Shown: positions 1 through 9,206, numbered from the stretch's first letter. The stretch is DNA of 64,000 nucleotides from CAVUMR01 sp963742715 (GCA_963742715.1 CAVUMR010000002.1:1860001-1924000); one strand, 5' to 3'. Program-made: numbers and translations. Notes: generated from the letters alone by a model not told the origin.

Positions 1-596
1 TCCAGCTTGTCCACCGCGCGCAGCGCGGACGTCACGTCGCCGATCCCGAGCCCCCGGTAGAAGCCTTCGGAGATCTTGCGGTTGTTCACCTGGATTCTGA
101 TCGGCGGGATCGGCAGGCTCCGCAGCGCGTCGGCGACCACCAGCGCGAGCTCGACGTCGTAGTGGAACGGCAGCTCGTCCCGCCCGACCACGTCGATGTC
201 GGCCTGCCGGAACTCGCGGTACCGGCCCTCCTGCGGCCGCTCCCCCCGCCACGCCTTCTGGATCTGGTACCGCCGGAACGGGAACTGCAGCTTGCCGGCG
301 TTCTCCAGGACATACCGGGCGAACGGGACGGTCAGGTCGAAGTGCAGGCCGAGCCCCGCGTTGCCGGCAGGGTCGTCGGTGCCGTCCTCGGCCTGCAACC
401 GGCGCAGGACGTAGATCTCCTTGTCGGTCTCGCCTTTACGCAGCAGCTGGTCGAGCGGCTCGACCGCACGGGTCTCCAACGGCGCGAATCCGTGCAGCTC
501 AAAGGTGCCGCGCAGCCGGTCCACGACGTACTGCTCGATCATCCGCTCGGCGGGCAACCACTCCGGGAAGCCGCTCAACGGGCTCGGGCGAGTCAT
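1..596 (-). CDS. hisS: Histidyl-tRNA synthetase, N-terminal part (runs off the window)
   Basis: Class II aminoacyl-tRNA synthetase that charges tRNA-His in the cytoplasm. About 198 N-terminal residues are present, beginning MTRPSPLSGFPEW. The class II motif 2 region is clear near residues 95-130: a WRGERPQEGRYREFRQ stretch followed by ADIDVVG, the ATP/histidine-binding arginine loop of HisRS. The ATG start has GAGGAG about 9 bases upstream; a nearby second ATG is out of frame and stops at once. The gene is truncated only by the window edge. It follows an MBL-fold hydrolase on the same strand, a common actinomycete arrangement. Confidence 0.95.
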   Translation of the reverse strand, partial: MTRPSPLSGFPEWLPAERMIEQYVVDRLRGTFELHGFAPLETRAVEPLDQLLRKGETDKEIYVLRRLQAEDGTDDPAGNAGLGLHFDLTVPFARYVLENAGKLQFPFRRYQIQKAWRGERPQEGRYREFRQADIDVVGRDELPFHYDVELALVVADALRSLPIPPIRIQVNNRKISEGFYRGLGIGDVTSALRAVDKL

Positions 597-721
597 ATGG
601 TCATGCTCCTCGGTCAGGTGTACGTCGAAACGCCGGGGCGTGGTACGGGTGGCACCAGCCCGCCGGCGTCCGGGGAATTGTCGAGTGGCGCGGCCGGGTC
701 GGTACCGGCCGCGCGGGTCGG

Positions 722-1423
722 CTACAGCCCGCGCGCGGGACCGACGGTCGGCCCGGTGGCCAGGCCGGTCAGGTACGGATTGCTCTGCCGTTCCTGGCCG
801 ATCGTGGTCTGCGGACCGTGCCCGGGCAGTACGACCGTCTGATCATCGAGCGGCAGCACCTTGGTACGCAGGCTCTCGAGCATCTCGGCCAGATCTCCGC
901 CGGGCAGGTCGACGCGTCCGATGGAGCCGGCGAAGAGCACGTCCCCGGACAGGCACACCGGCGGCAGATCCGGCTGCTCGGGGAGGCGGAACAACACCGA
1001 CCCCTTGGTATGGCCGGGCGCGTGGTCGACCGTGATCGACAGGCCCGCGATGGACAGCGGCGCGCCGTCCGGCAGCTCGGCTACATCGTCCGGCTCGGTG
1101 TAGGACAGCCGCCCGCCGAACAGCTCCCGGAGGTCCGCGGAGAGCCCCTTGACCGGATCGGCCAGCAGCTCCCGGTCGTCCGGGTGGATGTACGCGGTGA
1201 TGCCGCGGGCGCCGCACACCGGCGCGACTGAGAACGTGTGGTCGATGTGACCATGGGTGAGCAGCACCGCGACCGGCCGCAGCCGGTGCTCGGCGAGCGT
1301 CGCGTCGAGCCGGTCGAGCACGCCGATGCCCGGGTCGACGATCACGCACTCCTCCCCGGCGGCTGGTGCCACCAGGTAGCAGTTCGTGCCGAACGCGTCC
1401 GCGGGGAACCCGGCGATGAGCAC
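722..1423 (-). CDS. MBL-fold metallo-hydrolase (glyoxalase II-like)
   Basis: Predicted cytoplasmic metal-dependent hydrolase of 233 residues, the class often annotated as hydroxyacylglutathione hydrolase. The metal-binding motif THGHIDH lies at about residues 56-62, followed by the family landmarks GHTKGS, SGDVLFAGSIGR and a C-terminal LPGHGPQT. The frame stays open further upstream, but GGGAGGAG sits 7 bases before the GTG at 1423, and the protein then begins VLIAGFPADAFGTNCYLV, the normal family N-terminus. It lies between the cyclophilin and hisS, as in many actinomycetes. Its physiological thioester substrate cannot be read from sequence, and actinomycetes generally lack glutathione. Confidence 0.88.
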   Translation of the reverse strand: MLIAGFPADAFGTNCYLVAPAAGEECVIVDPGIGVLDRLDATLAEHRLRPVAVLLTHGHIDHTFSVAPVCGARGITAYIHPDDRELLADPVKGLSADLRELFGGRLSYTEPDDVAELPDGAPLSIAGLSITVDHAPGHTKGSVLFRLPEQPDLPPVCLSGDVLFAGSIGRVDLPGGDLAEMLESLRTKVLPLDDQTVVLPGHGPQTTIGQERQSNPYLTGLATGPTVGPARGL

Positions 1424-1685
1424 TCTGCGCTCCTCCCGTGGCCGAGCCTGGCCAAAGCTTCCGAGCGTCGAGCGTACCGATCCGACGAGCCGGTCCCACA
1501 CCGGATTCCCACGTCATCGCGGCGCATCGGGCCGCATCCGGCACACGCTTCCTGGGAGTTGCCTCGACAGACGGTCACATTTGGTTAACCGGTGTCGCGG
1601 CACCCGCCCCCCATACCCGTACACTCACCGCGGCGCCCGCACCGTGGACTTCGGGCGCGTTCGCGAAGGTTGGGAGGAGCGCCCC

Positions 1686-2570
1686 GTGGCCACCAGCAAG
1701 GACCGCCAGCGCGCGCTGGCCCGTGCCAAGCTCGAGCGCCAGATGGCGCGCCGTGCCGCATCGGCCCGCCGCCGCCGCCAGATCCAGGCCGGGGTCGGGG
1801 TGTTTGTCGCGCTCGCGCTGGTCGTGCTGGGCACGGTGTGGCTGGTCAACAACTACACCAAGGACGACGGCAAGAAGGCGACGCCGGCCGCGGAGTCCAC
1901 CGCCGCGACCACGCCCGGACCGTGCAAGTACACGAAGGCGGCCGCGCGGGACGGGCTCAAGGACGTCGGCGTACCGACCGCCGGCAAGGAGCCCCGGTCC
2001 GGCACCCAGCCGATGACGATCACCACCAACCAGGGTGTGGTCGAGGTGCAGATGGACCTCGCCAAGGCTCCCTGCACCGCCGCCAGCTTCGCGTACCTGG
2101 CCGGCAAGAAGTTCTTCGACAACACCAAGTGCCACCGGCTGACCACGAAGGACTCCGGGCTGTCCGTGCTGCAGTGCGGCGACCCGAGCGGTACCGGCAG
2201 CGGCGGCCCGTCGTACACGATCGGCGACGAGAACCTGCCGACACAGACCGGCGTGACCTATCCCAAGGGCACCGTGGCGATCGCCAACACCGGGCAACCC
2301 GGTAGCGGCAGCAGCCAGTTCTTCATCGTGTACGCGGACACCACGCTGCCGCCGAACTACGCGATCCTCGGTACGGTCAGCAAGGGCCTGGAGATCATCG
2401 AGAAGGTCGGCAAGGCCGGCGCGGTGAAGGACGGCAAGGCCGCGGCGGACGGCGCACCGAAGCTCCCGGTGAACATCAAGTCGATCCGGGTCGGCGCACC
2501 GGTAGCCGACAGCGCGGACGCCTCGCCGTCGGCCTCTGCGGCACCGAGCGCGTCCAACAGCGCCTCGTAG
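1686..2570 (+). CDS. Membrane-anchored cyclophilin-type peptidyl-prolyl isomerase
   Basis: Predicted to catalyse cis-trans isomerisation of prolyl bonds outside the membrane. The 294-residue protein has a strongly basic N-terminus (residues 1-37), one membrane segment (about 38-58, IQAGVGVFVALALVVLGTVW), an Ala/Thr linker and a cyclophilin domain (about 105-280) with the GSGSSQFFIVY and NYAILGTV landmarks. The frame is open for 100 codons upstream, but GGGAGGAG at 1672-1679 precedes GTG 1686 and the protein then starts VATSKDRQRA, typical of this family next to rel in actinomycetes. The C-terminus is low-complexity Ala/Ser. A 13-base tandem duplication spans the stop codon. Confidence 0.9.
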   Translation: MATSKDRQRALARAKLERQMARRAASARRRRQIQAGVGVFVALALVVLGTVWLVNNYTKDDGKKATPAAESTAATTPGPCKYTKAAARDGLKDVGVPTAGKEPRSGTQPMTITTNQGVVEVQMDLAKAPCTAASFAYLAGKKFFDNTKCHRLTTKDSGLSVLQCGDPSGTGSGGPSYTIGDENLPTQTGVTYPKGTVAIANTGQPGSGSSQFFIVYADTTLPPNYAILGTVSKGLEIIEKVGKAGAVKDGKAAADGAPKLPVNIKSIRVGAPVADSADASPSASAAPSASNSAS

Positions 2571-2588
2571 ACCAGCCTCGTAGACCAG
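2563..2588 (+). repeat. 2 x 13-nt tandem duplication spanning the PPIase stop codon
   Basis: The unit cctcgtagaccag occurs twice, head to tail and without mismatch. The first copy contains the TAG stop of the cyclophilin gene, so the stop is present twice in the same sequence context. Confidence 0.9.
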
Positions 2589-2591
2589 CGT

Positions 2592-2631
2592 CGCTGTGGG
2601 CCTTCCGGGTGTTCCCGGTGGGCCCACAGCG
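2592..2631. terminator. Bidirectional terminator hairpin between PPIase and rel
   Basis: The 11-bp arms CGCTGTGGGCC (2592-2602) and GGCCCACAGCG (2621-2631) are perfectly complementary. The loop contains a second small hairpin, CCGGG-TGTT-CCCGG. It lies between two convergent genes whose stops are at 2570 and 2647, the expected place for a shared factor-independent terminator; no U-tract is visible, as is usual in actinomycetes. Confidence 0.75.
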
Positions 2632-2646
2632 CTCTGTACGGCGCGG

Positions 2647-5406
2647 TCAGATGCCGGAGGTGACGCGGTAGGCGTCGTAGACGCCGTCGACCCGGCGTAC
2701 CGCCCGGAGCAGGTGACCCAGGTGCTTCGGGTCGGCCATCTCGAAGGTGAACCGGCTGACCGCGACCCGGTCCCGGGTGGTCGTGACGGTGGCCGACAGG
2801 ATGTTGACCTTCTCCTCGGACAGCACCTTGGTGATGTCGGCCAGCAACCGGTGCCGGTCGAGCGCCTCCACCTGGATCGCGACCAGGAACGTACTCGCCG
2901 CGCTCGGCTTCCAGGACACGTCGACCAGCCGCTCGGCCTGATCGCGCAGGTCCTCGGCGTTCGTACAGTCGGCCCGGTGCACGCTGACCCCGCCGGAGCG
3001 GGTGATGAAACCCATGATGTCGTCGCCGGGTACCGGGGTGCAGCACCGGGCCAGTTTGATCCACACGTCGGACACGCCGGGGATGACCACGCCCGGGTCA
3101 CTGGCCTGGCTGCGGCGACGGGCCGGGCGGGTCGGTACCGCGGTTTCGGCGATGTCCTCGACCGCGCCCTCTTCGCCGCCGTACGCGGCCACCAGCCGCT
3201 GCACGACGGAGTGCGCGGAAACCTGGTTCTCCCCCACCGCGGCGTACAGCGACGACACGTCGGTGTGGTGCAGGTCCCGGGCGATCGCGGTCAGCCCGTC
3301 GGCGGTGAGCATCCGCTGCAACGGCAGGCCCTGCTTGCGCATGGCCCGCACGATCGCGTCCTTGCCGGCCTCGATCGCCTCTTCCCGGCGCTCCTTGTTG
3401 AAGTACTGCCGGATCTTGGTACGCGCCCGCGGGCTGGACACGAAGCCCAACCAGTCCTGGCTCGGCCCGGCGGTCTCCGACTTGGAGGTGAAGATCTCTA
3501 CCACGTCGCCGTTCGACAGCGGGCTCTCCAGCGCGACGAGCTTGCCGTTGACCCGCGCCCCGATGCACTTGTGCCCGACCTCGGTGTGTACCGCGTAGGC
3601 GAAGTCGACCGGCGTGGAGCCCTTGGGCAACGCGATCACGTCGCCCTTCGGGGTGAAGACGTACACCTCCTGGCTGGACAGGTCGAAGCGCAGCGCGTCG
3701 AGGAACTCGCTCGGGTCGCTCGCTTCGCGCTGCCAGTCCAGCAACTGGCGCAGCCAGGCCATCTCGTCGATGTGGGCCGGCGGGCCGACGATGGTGGCGT
3801 CCTTGGATTCCTTGTACTTCCAGTGCGCGGCAATACCGTACTCAGCCGTCCGGTGCATCGCCCAGGTACGGATCTGCATCTCGACCGGCTTGCCGGTCGG
3901 CCCGATCACCGTGGTGTGCAGCGACTGGTACATGTTGAACTTCGGCATCGCGATGTAGTCCTTGAACCGGCCGGGCACCGGCTGCCAGTTCGCGTGGACC
4001 ACTCCGAGCGCGGCATAGCAGTCGCGCACCGTGTCGACCAGGATCCGTACCCCGACCAGGTCGTAGATGTCGGTGAAGTCGCGACCCCGCACGATCATCT
4101 TCTGGTACACGGAGTACAGGTGCTTGGGTCGTCCGATCACCCGCGCCTTGATCTTCGCGCCGCGCAGGTCGACGGTCACCTTGTCGGTGACGTCGGACAG
4201 CAGCGCCTCGCGCTGCGGGGTGTGCTCGGCGACCAGTCGGGCGATCTCGTCGAACCGCTTCGGGTACAGGGTGCCGAAGGCGAGATCCTCCAGCTCCCAC
4301 TTGATCGTGTTCATACCGAGCCGGTGCGCCAGCGGGGCCAGGATCTCCAGCGTCTCCCGCGCCTTCTGCTCCTGCTTGGGGCGTGGCAGGAAGGTCAGCG
4401 TCCGCATGTTGTGCAGCCGGTCGGCGAGCTTGATGACCAGCACCCGCGGGTCCTTGGCCATCGCCACGACCATCTTGCGGATCGTCTCGGCCTTGGCCGC
4501 GTCGCCGAGCTTGACCTTGTCCAGCTTGGTCACGCCGTCGACCAGCAGCGCCACCTCGCCGCCGAAGTCGCCACGCATCTGATCCAGCGTGTACGCGGTG
4601 TCCTCGATCGTGTCGTGCAGCAGTGCGGCCACCAGCGTGGTGGTGTCCATGCCCAGCTCGGCGAGGATCTGCGCGACCGCGAGCGGATGGGTGATGTACG
4701 GGTCGCCGGACTTGCGGAACTGCCCCGCGTGGTACCGGTTGGCCATGTCGTACGCCCGCTGCAGGGCCCGTACGTCCGCCTTCGGGTGACTGGCCCGGTG
4801 GGTCGCCACCAGCGGCTCGAGCACCTCGGCCACCTGCGCGGACTGCCAGGGCGCGTTGAACCGGGCGAGCCGGGCGCGGACCCGGCGGCCGGTGGGAGCG
4901 CCGGAGAACGCAGACTGCGCGGTACCGCCCACCAGCGGGCCGGTGAGGTCGGTGCCGGACGGGTCGAGCAGGTCGTCCGGTACGGCCGGGGCGGCGAGAT
5001 CCAGCACCACCGCGTCGCCGCCGACCAGATCGGGGAGCTCCTCGTCCGGCTCGGCGAGAGCACCGGGCGGCTCTCCACCGGGTAGCTCGTCGCCGGGTAG
5101 CTCGTCGCCGGGTAGCTGGTCGCCGGGCAGCTCGGTGGCGCCCTCGTGGGAGGCACCGGCGCCATTGGCGTCAGGACCCGCGCCATCGGCCTCGGGGGCC
5201 GCACCGTTCGCCTCAGCACCCGCGCCACTGGCGTCAGGGCCGGAGCCGTTGGCCTCGGGGCCGGCGCCCCCCGCAGGACCGGTCACGCTGGACCGGTCGA
5301 CGGGACCGTCCCCGTTGGGGGTGGTGGCGCCGTTCGCGGACACGCGGTCACCGACGGCGGTCTCGTCAGACCGGCCGCCTGTGCGCGGTGTGACCTCGCT
5401 GGACAC
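2647..5406 (-). CDS. rel: Bifunctional (p)ppGpp synthetase/hydrolase (RelA/SpoT, Rel)
   Basis: Stringent-response enzyme that makes and degrades (p)ppGpp on the ribosome. Domains in order: HD hydrolase (about 200-350, with HDTIED near residue 263), RelA/SpoT synthetase (about 400-510, GRDFTDIYDLVGVRI), TGS (about 590-650, DVIALPKGSTPVDFAYAVHTE) and a C-terminal ACT domain (about 850-918). Both catalytic halves look intact. GAGGAG lies 5 bases before the GTG at 5406, giving 919 residues. The first 160 or so residues are low-complexity: PDANGAG/AEANGAA-like hexads and an LPGDE pentad array, an extension not needed for the catalytic domains. It lies downstream of apt, the usual secDF-apt-rel order. 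Confidence 0.95.
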   Translation of the reverse strand: MSSEVTPRTGGRSDETAVGDRVSANGATTPNGDGPVDRSSVTGPAGGAGPEANGSGPDASGAGAEANGAAPEADGAGPDANGAGASHEGATELPGDQLPGDELPGDELPGGEPPGALAEPDEELPDLVGGDAVVLDLAAPAVPDDLLDPSGTDLTGPLVGGTAQSAFSGAPTGRRVRARLARFNAPWQSAQVAEVLEPLVATHRASHPKADVRALQRAYDMANRYHAGQFRKSGDPYITHPLAVAQILAELGMDTTTLVAALLHDTIEDTAYTLDQMRGDFGGEVALLVDGVTKLDKVKLGDAAKAETIRKMVVAMAKDPRVLVIKLADRLHNMRTLTFLPRPKQEQKARETLEILAPLAHRLGMNTIKWELEDLAFGTLYPKRFDEIARLVAEHTPQREALLSDVTDKVTVDLRGAKIKARVIGRPKHLYSVYQKMIVRGRDFTDIYDLVGVRILVDTVRDCYAALGVVHANWQPVPGRFKDYIAMPKFNMYQSLHTTVIGPTGKPVEMQIRTWAMHRTAEYGIAAHWKYKESKDATIVGPPAHIDEMAWLRQLLDWQREASDPSEFLDALRFDLSSQEVYVFTPKGDVIALPKGSTPVDFAYAVHTEVGHKCIGARVNGKLVALESPLSNGDVVEIFTSKSETAGPSQDWLGFVSSPRARTKIRQYFNKERREEAIEAGKDAIVRAMRKQGLPLQRMLTADGLTAIARDLHHTDVSSLYAAVGENQVSAHSVVQRLVAAYGGEEGAVEDIAETAVPTRPARRRSQASDPGVVIPGVSDVWIKLARCCTPVPGDDIMGFITRSGGVSVHRADCTNAEDLRDQAERLVDVSWKPSAASTFLVAIQVEALDRHRLLADITKVLSEEKVNILSATVTTTRDRVAVSRFTFEMADPKHLGHLLRAVRRVDGVYDAYRVTSGI
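5078..5137 (-). repeat. 4 x 15-nt tandem repeat inside rel (N-terminal extension)
   Basis: Four copies of a 15-nt unit (ccgggtagctcgtcg on the plus strand), the last two slightly diverged, encode the LPGDE/LPGDQ pentads. A looser hexad repeat (Ala/Asn/Gly/Asp/Pro) lies next to it at about 5155-5262. Confidence 0.85.
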
Positions 5407-5496
5407 CCACACTCCTCGGCACGAGATCCGGAAACGCCATCCTATCCCGGGCCGGGTACCGCCCGTTGCCGTCGCACCCACCCGGAGGTACGGCGG

Positions 5497-6081
5497 TCAG
5501 ACGGTCAACAGAGCGTCAACCTCACGCCCGGCCAGCCGGCGACGGCCACCGAGGAATTCGAGCTCCAGCAGTACGGACAGCGCGGTCACCGTGCCACCGG
5601 CCCGCTCCACGAGTTCGGCGGTCGCCTGCGCGGTACCCCCGGTGGCGAGCACGTCGTCGACGACCAGCACCCGGTCGCCGGTACGGAACGCGTCCCGGCC
5701 GATCTCGAGCGTGGCTTCGCCGTACTCCAGCTCGTACGACACGGACGCGGCGGGCCTGGGCAGCTTGCCCGCCTTGCGCACCGGTATCAGGCCCGCTCCG
5801 GTGGTGTACGCCACCGCCGAGGCGATGATGAAGCCGCGCGCCTCGATGCCGGCGACCGCGTCGAACCGCCCGTCCCGATGCTTGGCCACGATCGCGTCGA
5901 TCACCTGCCGGAACACCGTGCCGTCGGCGAACAGCGGGGTCAGGTCCTTGAACTGGACCCCGGGCTTGGGAAAGTCCGGTACGTCCACGACGTGGCTGGC
6001 GACCAGGTTCGCCACCGCCGCGCCGTGGTCACCGTGCGGACCGTCGCCAGCCTGCCCGGCCGTACCCACCGGCCGGGTCAC
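5497..6081 (-). CDS. apt: Adenine phosphoribosyltransferase
   Basis: Purine salvage enzyme converting adenine and PRPP to AMP in the cytoplasm. The 194-residue protein has the family N-terminal stretch VDVPDFPKPGVQFKDLTPLF, the AGIEARGF loop and the PRPP-binding motif VLVVDDVLATGGT at about residues 130-142. The frame remains open far upstream, through the shadow of secF; the GTG at 6081 overlaps the secF stop as GTGA, the coupling used repeatedly here, so I take it as the start. A later start near VANLVASHV is possible. It sits between secF and rel, as in other actinomycetes. Confidence 0.92.
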   Translation of the reverse strand: MTRPVGTAGQAGDGPHGDHGAAVANLVASHVVDVPDFPKPGVQFKDLTPLFADGTVFRQVIDAIVAKHRDGRFDAVAGIEARGFIIASAVAYTTGAGLIPVRKAGKLPRPAASVSYELEYGEATLEIGRDAFRTGDRVLVVDDVLATGGTAQATAELVERAGGTVTALSVLLELEFLGGRRRLAGREVDALLTV

Positions 6082-7265
6082 CGCTTCCGTTTGCCGCTCG
6101 GCCGGCCGCCACCCTTGCCGCCGGTGCGCTTTCGCGGCGGACGGGCACCCGGACGAGGACTCGCCCCGGCGAGCGCCTCGGCGCCCCGGGTTCCCGCGGT
6201 GGCCCCGGCCGGGGTGGGCTCGAGCTCGTCCTCGTCGTCCGGCTCGTCCGCGGCCGGCGCCGACGTACCCTTGGCCGCCTTCGACGGCTTGACCGGTGCG
6301 GTACCGGCACGCTTGGCGATCACCCGCTGCTCGTGCATCGAGTACCGCGGCTCCATCCGCTTGAGGTCCACCAGCCACGGAGTGGCCAGGAACAGCGAGG
6401 AGTACGCGCCGGTCAGCATGCCGACGAACAGCACCAGCGCCAGGTCCTTCAGCGTGCCGACACCGAGCAGGCCGGCGCCCACGAACAGCAGACCGGCCAC
6501 CGGCAGCAGACCGATCAGCGAGGTGTTGATCGAACGCATCAGGGTCTGGTTGACCGCCAGGTTGGCCGCCTCGCCATAGGTCATCCGGCTGCCGCCGAGC
6601 AGGCCACGGGTGTTCTCGTCGACCTTGTCGAACACCACCACCGTGTCGTACAGCGAATAACCGAGGATCGTCAGCATGCCGACCACGGTGCCGGGGGTGA
6701 CCTCGAAACCGATGATCGAGTACACGCCGGCGGTGAGCGCCAGGTCGTGCAGCAGCGCCAACAGCGCCGCCAGCGCCATCTTGCGCTCGAACCGGATCCA
6801 CAGGTACGCCGCGACGACGACCAGGAAGACGAGCAGACCGATCAGCGCCTTGCGGGTGACGTCGCCACCCCAGGACGAGCTGACCTGGCTGATCGCGATG
6901 TCCTCGGCGTCGACGTCGAACTGCTCGCTCAGCGCGGCGCGGACCTTGCGCTCCTGGCTCTCGTTCAGTTCGGCGGTGCGGATGACGTACGACGCCTGCG
7001 CGCCGCTGCCCGCCTCCTGCGACGAGGCCACCTCGATGCCGGCGTCCTCGACCGTGGACCGGGCGTCTTCCAGGCTCACCGAGGACTGCTTGGGCAGCTG
7101 GAACTGGCTGCCGCCGGCGAACTCGATCCCGAAGTTGAAGCCGCGCAGGCCGATGCTGAGCAGGCAGACCAGGATCAGTACCGCCGAGGCCAGATACCAC
7201 CGCTTGCGGTTGCCGATGAAGTTGACGTTGTTTTCACCGCGGTACAAGCGGCCCAGGACACCCAC
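6078..7265 (-). CDS. secF: Protein translocase subunit SecF
   Basis: Integral membrane partner of SecD that uses the proton gradient to help exported proteins leave the Sec channel. It has 395 residues, six predicted membrane segments, the first at about residues 23-43, and the SecDF signature FNFGIEFAGGSQFQL just after it. The SecF domain continues through GYSLYDTVVVFDKV and SINTSLIGLLPV. A charged, Pro/Lys/Arg-rich cytoplasmic tail of about 80 residues follows the last membrane segment. It starts 2 bases after the secD stop and ends overlapping apt (GTGA), so secD-secF-apt appear translationally coupled. Confidence 0.95.
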   Translation of the reverse strand: MGVLGRLYRGENNVNFIGNRKRWYLASAVLILVCLLSIGLRGFNFGIEFAGGSQFQLPKQSSVSLEDARSTVEDAGIEVASSQEAGSGAQASYVIRTAELNESQERKVRAALSEQFDVDAEDIAISQVSSSWGGDVTRKALIGLLVFLVVVAAYLWIRFERKMALAALLALLHDLALTAGVYSIIGFEVTPGTVVGMLTILGYSLYDTVVVFDKVDENTRGLLGGSRMTYGEAANLAVNQTLMRSINTSLIGLLPVAGLLFVGAGLLGVGTLKDLALVLFVGMLTGAYSSLFLATPWLVDLKRMEPRYSMHEQRVIAKRAGTAPVKPSKAAKGTSAPAADEPDDEDELEPTPAGATAGTRGAEALAGASPRPGARPPRKRTGGKGGGRPSGKRKR

Positions 7266-7267
7266 GG

Positions 7268-9082
7268 TCAGGACTCCTTCGTACGTACCGCACCACGCAG
7301 GCGCGGGGTGTCGTCAGCGGGGTCGTGGCTCATGTTCCCGAGCCCGGACATCCGCGGCGACGTGAACGTGCGCAGCCTGGCCAGGGCAGCCACCAGCGGG
7401 TGGGTGAACAGGAACACGATGACCAGGTCGATGATCGTGGAGAGGCCGAGCGTGAAGGCGAAGCCCTTCACCGCCCCGACCGCGAGGATGTACAGGACCG
7501 CGGCGGCCAGGAACGACACGGTGTCCGCGGAGAGGATGGTCCGCCGGGCCCGTACCCACGCCCGCGGCACCGCACTGCGTACCGTTCGACCGTCCTTGAC
7601 CTCGTCTTTCAGGCGTTCGAAGAACACCACGAACGAGTCGGCGGTGATACCCACCGCCACGATGAACCCGGCGATGCCGGCGAGGCTCAGGGTGAACCCG
7701 ATCTGCCGGCCGAGCAGCACGATCGACGCGTACACGATCGCGGCCGAGGCGGCCAGGCTGACGATGACCACCAGGCCGAGCGCCCGGTAGTAGAACATGC
7801 AGTACACCACCACCAGGATCAGCCCGATGACGCCGGCGAGCAGGCCGGCCTCCATCTGCTGTACGCCCAGGGTCGGGCTGACGTTCTGGATCGTCTCGAC
7901 CGCGAAGGTCAGCGGGAGCGCGCCGAACTTGAGCTGCGCGGACAACGACTGCGCGTCGTCCTTGCTGAAGCTGCCGGTGATCTCGGCGTTGCCGGGGATC
8001 ACCTCGTCGATCCTCGGCGCCGACACGGTGATGTTGTCGAGTACGACCGCGACCTGCTTGCCGACGGTCTCCCGGGTCAGGTTGGTCCACTTGTCCTGGC
8101 CCTTGCCGGTGAACGACAGGTCGACCTTCCAGCCCTTGGTCTGGTCCAGGGTGAAGTTCGAGTCCTTGACGTCGGTACCGAGCACCTTCGCCTTGTCCAG
8201 CATGTACTTGGTGTGCGAGTCCTTCTCACAGGACACGACCTGCTGGTTCTGGTCCTGGATGGCGCCGGGCGACCGCGAGTTCAACTGCGCGCAGCTGATC
8301 GTCGGCACGTTGAACTGCATCTGGGCCGGCAGTACGCCGACCTCGTCGCCGGAGAGCTTGGCGAACGGCGCCAGCGCGGCCAGCGCCTGCTCGTTGGAGG
8401 CCTGGTCCGGGCTCTGGATCTGCTGCGCGACGCCGAGCAACTGTGGGCCGAGCTTGTTGTACACCCGCTGCTGCAGTTCCTTCACGTCCGGCGGGACCGA
8501 GACGCTCGGCGTCGGGGTCGCGCTCCCGCTCGGCGACGCCGACCCGCTGGGCGACGCGCTCGGGGTGGCCTTGGGGGTTGCCGACGGGGTCGCCTTCGGA
8601 GTCGCCGACGGGGTCGTCTTGGGAGTCGCGGACGGCTTGGCCGAACCGCTGGGCGTGGGCGTCGGGGTCGCCGACGGGCTGGCCGGCGGGGCGACGTCCT
8701 GGGTGCTGTTCGTGACCGCCCGGAACCGGAGCTGGGCCGGGGCGACGATCCGCCGCAGCTCCTCCGGCTTGGACACGCCGGCCACGTTCACCAGGATGTT
8801 CTTGCTGCCCTCGATCAACACCTCGGGCTCGGACACGCCGGTCGCGTTCACCCGCTGCGAGATGATCTGCCGCGCCTGGTCCAGCTTGCCCTTGTCCGGC
8901 GTACCACCACCGGGCAGCGTCGCGGACAGCGTCATGCTGGTGCCGCCCTGCAGGTCGAGGCCGAGCTTCGGAGACGCCTTGTGGTCGCCGGTCAAGAAGA
9001 CCAGCGCGTACAGCGCAACGATGATCACCCCGAGTGCGGCGAAGTACCGCAGCACATGGAGCTGTCCCTGTGGTCCTGCCAC
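7268..9082 (-). CDS. secD: Protein translocase subunit SecD
   Basis: Membrane subunit of the SecDF export motor; 604 residues with a first membrane segment at about 11-30, the LGLDLQGGTSMTL signature at about 40-52, a large extracytoplasmic P1 region and five C-terminal membrane segments including the GIAGFIVAVGITADSFVVFFERL block. The chosen GTG start has GGGGAG 11 bases upstream. The P1 region is interrupted at about residues 140-205 by a Pro/Ser/Thr/Ala-rich insertion (PSATPKAT-type repeats) absent from the usual SecD core. Directly upstream of secF. Confidence 0.95.
   Translation of the reverse strand: MAGPQGQLHVLRYFAALGVIIVALYALVFLTGDHKASPKLGLDLQGGTSMTLSATLPGGGTPDKGKLDQARQIISQRVNATGVSEPEVLIEGSKNILVNVAGVSKPEELRRIVAPAQLRFRAVTNSTQDVAPPASPSATPTPTPSGSAKPSATPKTTPSATPKATPSATPKATPSASPSGSASPSGSATPTPSVSVPPDVKELQQRVYNKLGPQLLGVAQQIQSPDQASNEQALAALAPFAKLSGDEVGVLPAQMQFNVPTISCAQLNSRSPGAIQDQNQQVVSCEKDSHTKYMLDKAKVLGTDVKDSNFTLDQTKGWKVDLSFTGKGQDKWTNLTRETVGKQVAVVLDNITVSAPRIDEVIPGNAEITGSFSKDDAQSLSAQLKFGALPLTFAVETIQNVSPTLGVQQMEAGLLAGVIGLILVVVYCMFYYRALGLVVIVSLAASAAIVYASIVLLGRQIGFTLSLAGIAGFIVAVGITADSFVVFFERLKDEVKDGRTVRSAVPRAWVRARRTILSADTVSFLAAAVLYILAVGAVKGFAFTLGLSTIIDLVIVFLFTHPLVAALARLRTFTSPRMSGLGNMSHDPADDTPRLRGAVRTKES
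8564..8635 (-). repeat. 3 x 24-nt tandem repeat inside secD
   Basis: Three head-to-tail copies of a 24-nt unit, with a few substitutions, encode three PSATPKAT-like octads in the periplasm-equivalent loop of SecD. Further Ser/Pro/Gly/Thr-rich sequence on both sides extends the low-complexity insert to about 65 residues. Confidence 0.85.
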
Positions 9083-9206
9083 GGCTGTCCCGTCTCCCCT
9101 GTCTCGTACTGACCGTTATGTCGCGCGCGATGGCGCCGTTAGCTGTCGAGATGCTCGTCGGCGGGCCGGCCGGTGGTCGCCATGCCGGCAGCACGATCGC
9201 CGACGC

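Noticed and set aside
2596..5085. Long open frame (829 codons) on the plus strand opposite rel
   Set aside because: Antisense shadow of a fully supported rel gene; high GC leaves few stops. The protein is His/Arg/Val-rich without any family match.
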